Made by a program: the position numbers and the translations under genes. Positions 36,201-43,752 of a DNA stretch of 64,000 nucleotides are shown here, piece after piece; the stretch's first letter is position 1; each line of letters opens with the position of its first letter. The notes beneath the pieces were generated by a model, which saw only the letters and a program-made list of their open reading frames with translations, had not been told where the DNA came from and did no database searches. The stretch comes from Kosakonia pseudosacchari (GTDB lineage: Bacteria; Pseudomonadota; Gammaproteobacteria; Enterobacterales; Enterobacteriaceae), in assembly GCF_900184035.1 (NCBI RefSeq), contig NZ_FXWP01000022.1, forward strand, positions 62,001 through 126,000, written 5' to 3'.

Positions 36201-37579
36201 GACAACAGCTCCGCCATAAACGTGTTGAGGAATTTGCCCTGCGGATCAAAACGCTGGCGTACAGCCTGAAACGCCGTCCATTGCGGGTAGAGCGTTGGCC
36301 AGTCGTATAGCGTCGGATCGAAGTATTTCCCCCAGTGCGGCTTCCCGCCTTCTTCTGCCAGCAACTGTTCGGCGGCGCGCAGAAACGCCAGCCCCTCTTC
36401 AGAGAGCGAGCCGTCTTCGGCGTAATAGACCACAAAGCCAAAAAAACAGGTTGGCTGCTGCCAGGCCGGGCTTAGCCACGCGTCGGAAGGCCCGGTACAG
36501 CGCAAAATAATCGGGTAGTGCATATGCGGGTGCGATTGCTGATGCCACGCTTTAATGCGCGCAATCACCGCCGGGGCGCGCGCCAGCGGAATGCCAATTT
36601 CAATATTAATTTGCGGGGTGGCAATACCGCGGCAGAACACCTGATAGATATCGCCAATGACATCTGAAAAGTCTTTAAAGCGCGTCACGGTGCGAAACGG
36701 CTTGCCGTTTTCATCAACAATATTGGTGTCGTCATGCATCTGCTCCAGCGTTTTTTCCACCGTGTCGTTCATCTGCGTGTCGGTCTCTTCCCGCTCGACC
36801 AGATCGCCATGGTTATCGCGCCATAGCGCCATCTCATCGGCGGTGGATTCGCGCGCATTCCAGGTATGAACTTTGTTTTCATCCGGGAACCACCACGTTT
36901 TGCTGAACGCCCATTGCTGGTTCCAGCTAAGCAGGTCTTGCGCCAGATTGTCGGCGCTGCTGGCGCTTTTAAAGCAGGTATACAGCGTTGCCGGGCGCGT
37001 GCGCAGGGTGACGGCGGTAATTGCCCCCAGCGTGCCGAGCGCCAGTTGCGCGGCGGCAAACTCTGGCTGCTGGCGGTCAATCTCATAGATCTGCCCGTCG
37101 GCATCCACCAGCCGGATGCGCAGCGCTTCATCCGCCAGCGAGCTTTGCTGCATGCCCTGGCCGTGGGTTCCTGTCGAAATGGCGCCAGCCAGCGTTTGCG
37201 AGTCAATCACGCCCGGCGACGCGTGCAGCATGCGGTTCATGCCGGTGAGCAGTTCAAACACTTCGTGCAACGGCGTCCCGGCGCCAAACGTCACGCTATC
37301 CTCATCCACCGCCAGCACACCGCGCAGCGCAGAGATATCAAGCAGCGTATCGCCCGGCTGGCTCAGTTTTAGCATACGCCCGGGCGACATACGGCTACCC
37401 ATCACCCGCACGCGCCCGGCAGCTGCGGTAATCACCTGCTGCAACTGCGCTTCATTTTCCACATGGATAACGGCGTTTTTGCTGGCCAGTACCGCGTTTT
37501 TCGCCCAGTTGAAAAGGTGTGGATCTTGCGGGTCCGCGTGCGGTTGACGGCGTGGGAAAAGGGTCTGCGTAGTGGTCAT
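36197..37579 (-). CDS. FAD-dependent sugar-lactone/alditol oxidase (D-arabinono-1,4-lactone oxidase family)
   Basis: 460 residues: an FAD-binding PCMH domain (about 40-200; VMGSRMSPGRMLKLSQPGDT, LAGAISTGTHGQGMQQSSLA) and the ALO C-terminal domain with the family motif His-Trp-x-Lys in KPHWGKYFDPTLYDWPTLYP. Relatives oxidise aldonolactones or alditols and reduce oxygen or another acceptor. The ATG at 37579 follows GGAG; the longer frame to 37651 has no ribosome site. No leader, so cytosolic. It is the first gene of a two-gene unit with the GT8 gene, an uncommon pairing whose product is unknown. Confidence 0.85.
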   Translation of the reverse strand: MTTTQTLFPRRQPHADPQDPHLFNWAKNAVLASKNAVIHVENEAQLQQVITAAAGRVRVMGSRMSPGRMLKLSQPGDTLLDISALRGVLAVDEDSVTFGAGTPLHEVFELLTGMNRMLHASPGVIDSQTLAGAISTGTHGQGMQQSSLADEALRIRLVDADGQIYEIDRQQPEFAAAQLALGTLGAITAVTLRTRPATLYTCFKSASSADNLAQDLLSWNQQWAFSKTWWFPDENKVHTWNARESTADEMALWRDNHGDLVEREETDTQMNDTVEKTLEQMHDDTNIVDENGKPFRTVTRFKDFSDVIGDIYQVFCRGIATPQINIEIGIPLARAPAVIARIKAWHQQSHPHMHYPIILRCTGPSDAWLSPAWQQPTCFFGFVVYYAEDGSLSEEGLAFLRAAEQLLAEEGGKPHWGKYFDPTLYDWPTLYPQWTAFQAVRQRFDPQGKFLNTFMAELLS

Positions 37580-37854
37580 GGGCGGCTCCTCGCTCAGATT
37601 TTTATTTATTAACCAAGCGTAGCGCATCACACAAAGGTGTGAGTTTTTCACAACATTGCCTCGTGGCGCAGCAGAGAGTGAGTGACTGACAACCTGGCGT
37701 CACAACACGCAGGTGAGCATTAACCCGCTCGCTACCTTCGCGCGCGCGTAATGCGGGTCATCAGGCCCTGTGCGGCCTGATTATTGAGGTTTACAGCGTG
37801 ATGGACGAAAAAGGGAGCCAGCGCGACATAACGACGCGCGACGACGTGAAAAGG

Positions 37855-38385
37855 TTAGCCGTTTAACAGTGTTATTAACCTTGCCAGCGCATATTTCACC
37901 GACTGCTCAATCACGCTTTCGCAATCCCCGGCAAAATGACGCAGTGCCGTGATTGGAGATTGCCCTGGTAGCGCCCAGGCAAACCACACGGTTCCGGCAG
38001 GCGTACCATCTTCGCCGCCGTCCGGGCCGGCATAACCGGTGACAGCAATCCCGACCGGTTCATGGCTGACCGCGCAAGCGCCTTGCACCATCTCGCTGGC
38101 TGTCTGCTCGCTCACCGCTGTCCAGCGCGCCAGCGTTTCGCGTTTAACATGCAACAGGGTGCTTTTCGCTTCATCGGTAAACGAGACAAACCCGCAGCCA
38201 AAGAAGGCTGGCGTATCGCCTGCGGCGCACAGCGCGGTGGCGATTTGCCCGCCGGTGCAGGATTCCGCCGTGGTGACGCGCAGCTGTTTTTGTGTCAGCA
38301 ACTCACCCAACTGCGCTGCCAGCATCGGAATGGGCAGGCAGAGCAGCGCATTCATGTTGTTAGTTAAGGTAACATCTTCATTCAT
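37855..38385 (-). CDS. Nicotinamide-nucleotide amidase-like protein (PncC/CinA C-terminal, YdeJ-like)
   Basis: 176 residues, the CinA C-terminal domain alone. Family motifs are clear: TTAESCTGGQIATALCAAGD, FVSFTDEAKSTLLHV, AVTGYAGPDGG and GTPAGTVWFAWALPG. PncC deamidates NMN to NaMN in pyridine nucleotide recycling; YdeJ-type paralogs are of uncertain activity, and the Ser/Lys active residues appear kept in the AESCTGG region. The start at 38385 (MNEDVTL) lacks a good ribosome site; the family begins near here. It stands alone downstream of the DUF421 gene. Confidence 0.82.
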   Translation of the reverse strand: MNEDVTLTNNMNALLCLPIPMLAAQLGELLTQKQLRVTTAESCTGGQIATALCAAGDTPAFFGCGFVSFTDEAKSTLLHVKRETLARWTAVSEQTASEMVQGACAVSHEPVGIAVTGYAGPDGGEDGTPAGTVWFAWALPGQSPITALRHFAGDCESVIEQSVKYALARLITLLNG

Positions 38386-38443
38386 AGGGTATTTTTCGTT
38401 AATTCGGTGGTGACTCGGTAAGCAAAGTATAGCGAGTGAAACG

Positions 38444-38893
38444 TTATGATGAGTTTTTGGGAATAATCGAGATATGGCCGTTGCGCTCAAGAATGGCGAA
38501 TTTAATCTCCGCCAGATCGGCAATGCCCTGGTTGTTTCGCGCTGACACCATAATGTCGTCGCGCGTGATATCGGCTTCGCGCATTTTGTTTTCCAGCATT
38601 TGGCCGTTCTCCACTAACACCACCGGTGTGCCGTCGATCAGGTTCTCCGCCCCTTTGACATACTTCTTCAGCGTGCCGAATAAGATATCCACCACCACCA
38701 GCGTGATAATGGTCAGCGCCGCGCCGGTCACGGAGAAGTCATTGCCGAGCAGCGCTTGTTGCGTGGCTTCACTGATGATCAGCAGCAAAATGAGATCAAA
38801 AGAGGTCATCTGTAGCAGCGCCCGGCGTCCGGCGATTTTGAACACCACCATCAACACCAGATAGATAGCTATCGCGCGTAATACCATGTCCAT
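38444..38893 (-). CDS. DUF421 (YetF-like) membrane protein
   Basis: 149 residues: about three membrane segments in the first 80 residues (VLRAIAIYLVLMVVFKIAGR, LLLIISEATQQALLG), followed by the soluble DUF421 C-terminal domain (LIDGTPVVLVENGQML, MREADITRDDIMVSARNNQG). Function is unknown; relatives such as YetF and YcaP are stress-linked inner-membrane proteins. GGAG precedes the ATG at 38893. It begins 10 bp after the stop of a single-span membrane protein gene and is likely cotranscribed with it. Confidence 0.85.
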   Translation of the reverse strand: MDMVLRAIAIYLVLMVVFKIAGRRALLQMTSFDLILLLIISEATQQALLGNDFSVTGAALTIITLVVVDILFGTLKKYVKGAENLIDGTPVVLVENGQMLENKMREADITRDDIMVSARNNQGIADLAEIKFAILERNGHISIIPKNSS

Positions 38894-38903
38894 CGCGTTC
38901 TCC

Positions 38904-39419
38904 TCAGGGCCAGATAAACTGCGTCAGGGTGACCGGGGTTGCGTTATTTACTGAAATCCGCTGCGTGCTGTTACCGATGCCGAGCGGTGTCAGCCCCAGC
39001 CATACGGTCAGCGGTTTATCGGCGGCAGGGCGGGCATATTCCAGCACCAGTTCGCCGCTGCGGCTGTACATGTTTAACGGTTGTGGTTGCAGGGTGCGGA
39101 TCTCAAAATCGTGCATGAAATCGCCGCCCAGGGTGAAGGTGATGCGGTTATCGGCCGTGGCATTGGCGGTTATCTGCATGTCCAGATCGCTTTGTAGCCG
39201 ACCAAAGCGGTCGTACTCGACGGTGAGACGTTGATCGGCGCTGATCGCCGTTTTTTTGCTTAGTAAGCCCTGGGAAAAGAGCCCGCACAGCCCGGCAATC
39301 ACAATGGCGATAAGCGCTATCGCCCCCCATTTTTGCACCTGCATTTCCACATGCAGCCAGAAAGGGTTGTCTTCCACGGGCCATGTTCGCTCTGCGTCAG
39401 TGCTGTTTTTTTTCTCCAT
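38904..39419 (-). CDS. Hypothetical single-span membrane protein, partner of DUF421 gene
   Basis: 171 residues from the ATG at 39419 (MEKKNSTDAERTWPVEDNPF), after GGAGGG. One membrane segment near residues 30-55 (WGAIALIAIVIAGLCGLFSQ) is followed by a periplasmic or cytosolic beta-rich domain (LTVEYDRFGRLQSDLDMQIT, FEIRTLQPQPLNMY). I recognise no named family. Located 10 bp upstream of the DUF421 gene in the same direction, so the two products probably act together. Confidence 0.75.
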   Translation of the reverse strand: MEKKNSTDAERTWPVEDNPFWLHVEMQVQKWGAIALIAIVIAGLCGLFSQGLLSKKTAISADQRLTVEYDRFGRLQSDLDMQITANATADNRITFTLGGDFMHDFEIRTLQPQPLNMYSRSGELVLEYARPAADKPLTVWLGLTPLGIGNSTQRISVNNATPVTLTQFIWP

Positions 39420-39511
39420 ACGCCCTCCACGGGGTCGCCGTAAATAACGTAAAGAGTGTAGATGACGAGGGGAGAAAGAGCGCTTCGTCACGCCAGCGCT
39501 CTGTACTGAGA

Positions 39512-40285
39512 TCAGGGCGTAATGCGGGGTGTCACGCGCCCGTGCAGCGCCGGGTTATCACTTTCATCTTTCAGTTTGACGCCGGTGAGACGGCGCAGAA
39601 ATGCCTGTTCCAGCAGCCAGGCGAGCTTAAACGCGGCAGCCTCGTAATTCAGCCCTTCCGGGCGAATGTTGGAGATGCAGTTGCGCTCGGATTCAATGCG
39701 CTGGCGTTCTGGCTTCCAGGTGAGGTAGACACCGAGGCTATCGGGCGAGGATAACCCCGGACGCTCACCAATCAGTATCGCCACCGCTTTACTGCCCAGC
39801 GTTTCGCCAATGTCATCGCCCAGCGCCACGCGCGACTGGTGCGCCAGCACGATGGGGCCCAGGGAGATACCCAGCGTGTCCAGATAGGGCAGCAGGGCGG
39901 TGATAAGCCCGACTGACTGGCGGTGTACGGCGTGGGAAGAGAGCCCGTCGCCAATCACCAGCAGCAGATCATGCGCGGCCGGGCGATGAGCAGCAAGCGT
40001 TTCGCGGCTCTCATCACTGAGCCTGCGCCCGAGATCCGGGCGGTTCAGGTAGATGTGCCGGTCGGCGGCGGCGCTGTGCGCGTCCAGTGTTTTTAAGCCA
40101 AGTGCATGGAGCTGATGCGCCAGGCTTTCGCTGTCAAAGGGCTGGTGAATGGCATCACGCGCCTGGGCGTGCGCGAGGCCAAAGTTGAGCACTTCCCGCG
40201 TCGGCAGGCTTGCGCCACTGCGCCCCAGCGCAATACGGGCATCGGTAAACTCACGCAGCAGTGTCCAGGCATCGGGTCCATTCAT
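39512..40285 (-). CDS. eutC: Ethanolamine ammonia-lyase small subunit EutC
   Basis: 257 residues. With EutB it forms the adenosylcobalamin-dependent enzyme that splits ethanolamine to acetaldehyde and ammonia. Family stretches: DAIHQPFDSESLAHQL, LLLVIGDGLSSHAVHRQSVG and VAILIGERPGLSSPDSLGVY, ending ALHGRVTPRITP. The ATG at 40285 overlaps the eutB stop by 4 bases (ATGA). This N-terminus is shorter than in microcompartment-type EutC, which carries a targeting extension; that fits the absence of shell genes here. Confidence 0.94.
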   Translation of the reverse strand: MNGPDAWTLLREFTDARIALGRSGASLPTREVLNFGLAHAQARDAIHQPFDSESLAHQLHALGLKTLDAHSAAADRHIYLNRPDLGRRLSDESRETLAAHRPAAHDLLLVIGDGLSSHAVHRQSVGLITALLPYLDTLGISLGPIVLAHQSRVALGDDIGETLGSKAVAILIGERPGLSSPDSLGVYLTWKPERQRIESERNCISNIRPEGLNYEAAAFKLAWLLEQAFLRRLTGVKLKDESDNPALHGRVTPRITP

Positions 40286-41670
40286 GCGTGCGCTCCTTGT
40301 GGCATCACGGTCAGCAGCGGGTGGTTCGCGCCGGTCAGGCGTAACTGACCGTGGGTGTCGATAATCTGCATTTTGGTTAACCACTCGGCGAACTCCGGCG
40401 CGTGTTTCAGCCCCAGCAAGCGGCGGGCGTAGAGCGCATCGTGGAACGAGGTACTCTGGTAATTGAGCATGATGTCATCCGCGCCCGGTACGCCAATCAG
40501 GAAAGTCAGCCCGGCGGTGCACAGCAGCGTCAGCAGCGTGTCCATATCGTCCTGATCCGCTTCCGCGTGGTTGGTGTAGCAGACGTCGCAGCCAATCGGC
40601 AGCCCCATCAGTTTGCCGCAGAAGTGATCTTCCAGCCCGGCGCGGATGATCTGCTTGCCGTCGTAGAGGTATTCCGGGCCGATAAAACCGACCACCGTGT
40701 TGACCAACAGCGGCTTGAAGTGCCGTGCGACAGCGTAAGCGCGTGCTTCGCAGGTTTGCTGATCGACGCCGTGGTGCGCGTTGGCAGAAAGACAACTGCC
40801 CTGGCCGGTTTCAAAATACATCACGTTTGTGCCGAGCGTGCCGCGCTTCAGGCTCAGCGCCGCCTCATGCGCCTCCTGTAATAGCGCCAGATTGATGCCA
40901 AAACCGCTGTTAGCGGCTTCAGTACCGGCAACCGACTGGAACACCAGATCAACCGGTGCGCCGCGTTCAATGAGCTGAATGGTATTGGTGACATGCGTCA
41001 GTACGCAGGACTGGGTAGGAATGGCAAAGCGCTCAATGATGTCTGCCATCATGTGGTTGAGCTTTTGCAGCACCGGCAGGCTATCGCTGGCCGGGTTGAT
41101 GCCCACCACCGCGTCGCCCGCGCCATACAGCAGGCCATCGAGCATACTGGCGGCAATGCCTTTCAGATCGTCGGTCGGGTGATTGGGCTGTAAACGCACG
41201 CTCAGGTGACCCGGCAGGCCAATGGTGTTGCGAAAACGGGTGATCACGCTGCATTTGCTGGCCGCGAGGATCAAATCCTGGTTGCGCATTAGCTTACTGA
41301 CGGCGGCGGCCATTTCCGGGGTGATCGCCGGTGCAACATGGCTGAGCGTGGCGGTGTCGGTGCTGTCGGCCAGCAGCCAGTCGCGGAATTCGCCCACCGT
41401 CAGGTGGGCTATCAGGGCAAACGCGCGGCTATCGTGGGTATCGATGATTAACCGCGTCACTTCATCGTCTTCATACGGGATGAGCGGCAAGGCGAGAAGT
41501 TCGCGTAGCGGCACATCCGCAAGGGCGATTTTCGCCGCCATCCGCTCTTCTGCCGACTGTGCCGCAACACCTGCCAGTACATCCCCGGATCGCGCCGGGG
41601 AGGCTTTCGCCATCAACGTTTTCAGGCTATCGAATTGATAAGTACGGTGAGCCAGCGTGGTTTTATACAT
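40282..41670 (-). CDS. eutB: Ethanolamine ammonia-lyase large subunit EutB
   Basis: 462 residues (453 in E. coli). It is the catalytic TIM-barrel subunit; substrate and cofactor stretches include RFRNTIGLPGHLSVRLQPNH, DAVVGINPASDSLPVLQKLN, GTEAANSGFGINLALLQEAH and PIGCDVCYTNHAEADQDDMD. Order on the minus strand is permease-eutB-eutC, with a 9 bp gap after the permease gene. None of the other eut genes (shell, EutD, EutE, EutG, EutR) is nearby, so acetaldehyde must be handled elsewhere; ammonia supply is a likely purpose. Confidence 0.96.
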   Translation of the reverse strand: MYKTTLAHRTYQFDSLKTLMAKASPARSGDVLAGVAAQSAEERMAAKIALADVPLRELLALPLIPYEDDEVTRLIIDTHDSRAFALIAHLTVGEFRDWLLADSTDTATLSHVAPAITPEMAAAVSKLMRNQDLILAASKCSVITRFRNTIGLPGHLSVRLQPNHPTDDLKGIAASMLDGLLYGAGDAVVGINPASDSLPVLQKLNHMMADIIERFAIPTQSCVLTHVTNTIQLIERGAPVDLVFQSVAGTEAANSGFGINLALLQEAHEAALSLKRGTLGTNVMYFETGQGSCLSANAHHGVDQQTCEARAYAVARHFKPLLVNTVVGFIGPEYLYDGKQIIRAGLEDHFCGKLMGLPIGCDVCYTNHAEADQDDMDTLLTLLCTAGLTFLIGVPGADDIMLNYQSTSFHDALYARRLLGLKHAPEFAEWLTKMQIIDTHGQLRLTGANHPLLTVMPQGAHA

Positions 41671-41679
41671 TCCGTCTCC

Positions 41680-43056
41680 TCAGGAGAGCGCCCGCAGTTG
41701 CGGGTCCATCTCGGCACGTTCACGCGCGTGCGCCGTTTTACGAAACCACATATAGCCGCCCAGCATCATCAGCGCGAAGATCAGTGCCAGAAGCGTGTTA
41801 TACCAGACCATCGCCACCAGGCAGAGCACCGCCATGCCCAGCGCAAACGCGGGCGCGTACGGGAAGAGTGGCGCTTTAAACGGGCGCTCAAGTTCCGGTT
41901 CGCTGCGGCGCAGCTTAAACAGCGCGGCCATTGAGGTGATATACATAACGATAGCCCCGAAAACGGACATCGTCACAATACAGGCGGTGAGCGGCATACC
42001 GCTGATGGTCACCAGCGAGTCGGAGAAAATCGCCGCAATGCCGACCACGCCCCCGGCGAGGATCGCCAGATGCGGCGTGCGGGTTTTGCGGTTGAGGTTC
42101 GCCAGGCTTGCCGGCAGATAGCCCGCGCGCGCCAGCGAATAGATCTGGCGTGAGTAACCCATAATGATGCCGTGGAACGATGCCACCAGGCCAAACAAAC
42201 CGAGCCACACCAGCATATGCAACCAGCCGCTGCTGTTGCCGACCACCACTTTCATCGCCTGCGGCAGCGGGTCGTTAATATTCGACAGCGCACGCCAGTC
42301 GCCGACGCCACCGGCAAAAATCATCACGCCAACCGCCAGCACGGTGAGGGTTAAAATACCGCCGCCGAGTGCGCGCGGGATGGTGCGTTTCGGATCTTTG
42401 GCTTCTTCCGCTGCCATAGACGCACCTTCAATAGCGAGGAAGAACCAGATGGCAAAGGGGATCGCGGCAAACATGCCCGGCAGGGCCAGGCTACTGAAGC
42501 TCTCAGCGCCTGCCCAGCCGTTAGCGGTGAAGTTGCCCCATGAGAAGCCCGGTGCCACCACGCCCATAAACACCAGCAGCTCGAAAATGGCCAGCAGGGT
42601 GACAATCAGCTCAAATGTGGCGGCAATGCCGACGCCGAGAATGTTCAGCGTCATAAAGATGAGGTACGCGCCGCAGGCCACCCATTTCGCATCCAGCGAC
42701 GGGAACTGCACGTTCAGGTACGCACCAATCGCCATGGCGATAGCCGGAGGCGCGAAGACGAATTCGATTAAGGTGGCAAACCCGGCGATAAACCCGCCCG
42801 TTGGCCCAAATGCGCGGTACGCGTAAGCGAAAGGACCACCGGCATGAGGAATGGCGGTGGTCAGCTCGGTAAAACTAAAGATAAAGGCGCAGTACATCGC
42901 GGCAATTAACAGCGCGACAATCAAAAAGCCGAGTGTCCCGGCCTGCGACCAGCCATAGCTCCAGCCAAAATACTCTCCTGAAATCACCAGTCCGACGGCA
43001 ATGCCCCACAGACGGAAACTGCCCAGTGTTCTTTTTAATGTTGTTTGTGTGCTCAT
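41680..43056 (-). CDS. eat: Ethanolamine permease (Eat type, APC superfamily)
   Basis: 458 residues with about twelve membrane segments. The start LGSFRLWGIAVGLVISGEYF and GWSYGWSQAGTLGFLIVALL is typical of the proton-linked ethanolamine permease family; PHAGGPFAYAYRAFGPTGGF and FAIWFFLAIEGASMAAEEAK follow. It differs from the microcompartment-operon protein EutH. First gene of the eat-eutB-eutC unit; no regulator gene is adjacent. Confidence 0.9.
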   Translation of the reverse strand: MSTQTTLKRTLGSFRLWGIAVGLVISGEYFGWSYGWSQAGTLGFLIVALLIAAMYCAFIFSFTELTTAIPHAGGPFAYAYRAFGPTGGFIAGFATLIEFVFAPPAIAMAIGAYLNVQFPSLDAKWVACGAYLIFMTLNILGVGIAATFELIVTLLAIFELLVFMGVVAPGFSWGNFTANGWAGAESFSSLALPGMFAAIPFAIWFFLAIEGASMAAEEAKDPKRTIPRALGGGILTLTVLAVGVMIFAGGVGDWRALSNINDPLPQAMKVVVGNSSGWLHMLVWLGLFGLVASFHGIIMGYSRQIYSLARAGYLPASLANLNRKTRTPHLAILAGGVVGIAAIFSDSLVTISGMPLTACIVTMSVFGAIVMYITSMAALFKLRRSEPELERPFKAPLFPYAPAFALGMAVLCLVAMVWYNTLLALIFALMMLGGYMWFRKTAHARERAEMDPQLRALS

Positions 43057-43599
43057 GCTTTACTGCCTCGCCATTGAATACAGTTAGCGGTGAATGTGCA
43101 AAGGCGATGCCAGGAGATATATTTCTTGGTTAATTAAATAGTTAGATGATTATGGTTTTGAAATGCTGCATGGCTTGCACCGTGGCAGATCGGATTCTGG
43201 TGCAGTCTGCCCTGCAATGGTGAAACTGGCGAATATGCTGCTTAAGGTGAAATTAATTGCCGGCAGGTTAATAAAAAAGGCGATAGCCCGGTTTCTGGAA
43301 ATGTTATAGGGAATAACTGGAAATTTAAATCCGACTATTCTTAGCTCTTTTTTGTTATATCAGGCTTTAATTAAAGTGACGATGTGTTATTTAAATGGTG
43401 CATTTCACAATAACTTAACATGTTGATTTTACTGCGTGATTCATTTTGTTTTTTGTGAGGCGCAACACATATCATTAGTCTACTAACCTGATGTTAAATC
43501 TAATCCGGAATAATGGGTTGACCTGAATTGTCTGGCACTTTAGTTTGACACAATAATTTTCAGCCAAACCCAGGATGATATTTAGCAAAGGAGGACGTC
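43057..43599. other. 543 bp intergenic region upstream of eat
   Basis: AT-rich, between the divergent eat gene and a 29-codon small ORF. It must contain the promoter for the ethanolamine genes. I recognise no operator with confidence. Confidence 0.6.
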
Positions 43600-43689
43600 A
43601 TGGCCTGGCGACCCATTTTATATGTCATTTTTACCGACAACCCTCGTTTAAATAGCCGACGAGCACAGTTGCGGCTGGTGCATGGCTGA
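43600..43689 (+). CDS. Candidate small protein, 29 residues
   Basis: The ATG at 43600 follows a perfect ribosome site, AAAGGAGG, 5 bases away. The product begins MAWRPILYVIFTDNPRLNSR and ends RLVHG: one short hydrophobic stretch (PILYVIF) followed by an Arg-rich tail, so it might sit at a membrane or bind RNA. A strong terminator follows 14 bases after the stop. No neighbour shares its transcript. I recognise no family. Confidence 0.62.
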   Translation: MAWRPILYVIFTDNPRLNSRRAQLRLVHG

Positions 43690-43703
43690 CAGGATCCATT
43701 AAT

Positions 43704-43735
43704 AAGCCGTCACGCATAACGCGACGGCTTTTATA
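43704..43735 (+). terminator. Rho-independent terminator of the 29-residue gene
   Basis: AAGCCGTC and GACGGCTT pair (with inner CGC/GCG pairs possible) and are followed by TTATATTTTA. It could also serve the convergent acyltransferase gene ending at 43753. Confidence 0.75.
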
Positions 43736-43752
43736 TTTTATGCCGGTTTACT

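Noticed and set aside
43531..43547. TGGCAC-N5-TTTG as a sigma-54 promoter before the 29-codon gene
   Set aside because: The -12 part lacks the required GC, and no enhancer-type regulator is nearby.
20938..43700. An integrated island with direct repeats of the thrW 3' end
   Set aside because: No second copy of the tRNA 3' end and no integrase were seen, so I do not call attachment sites.
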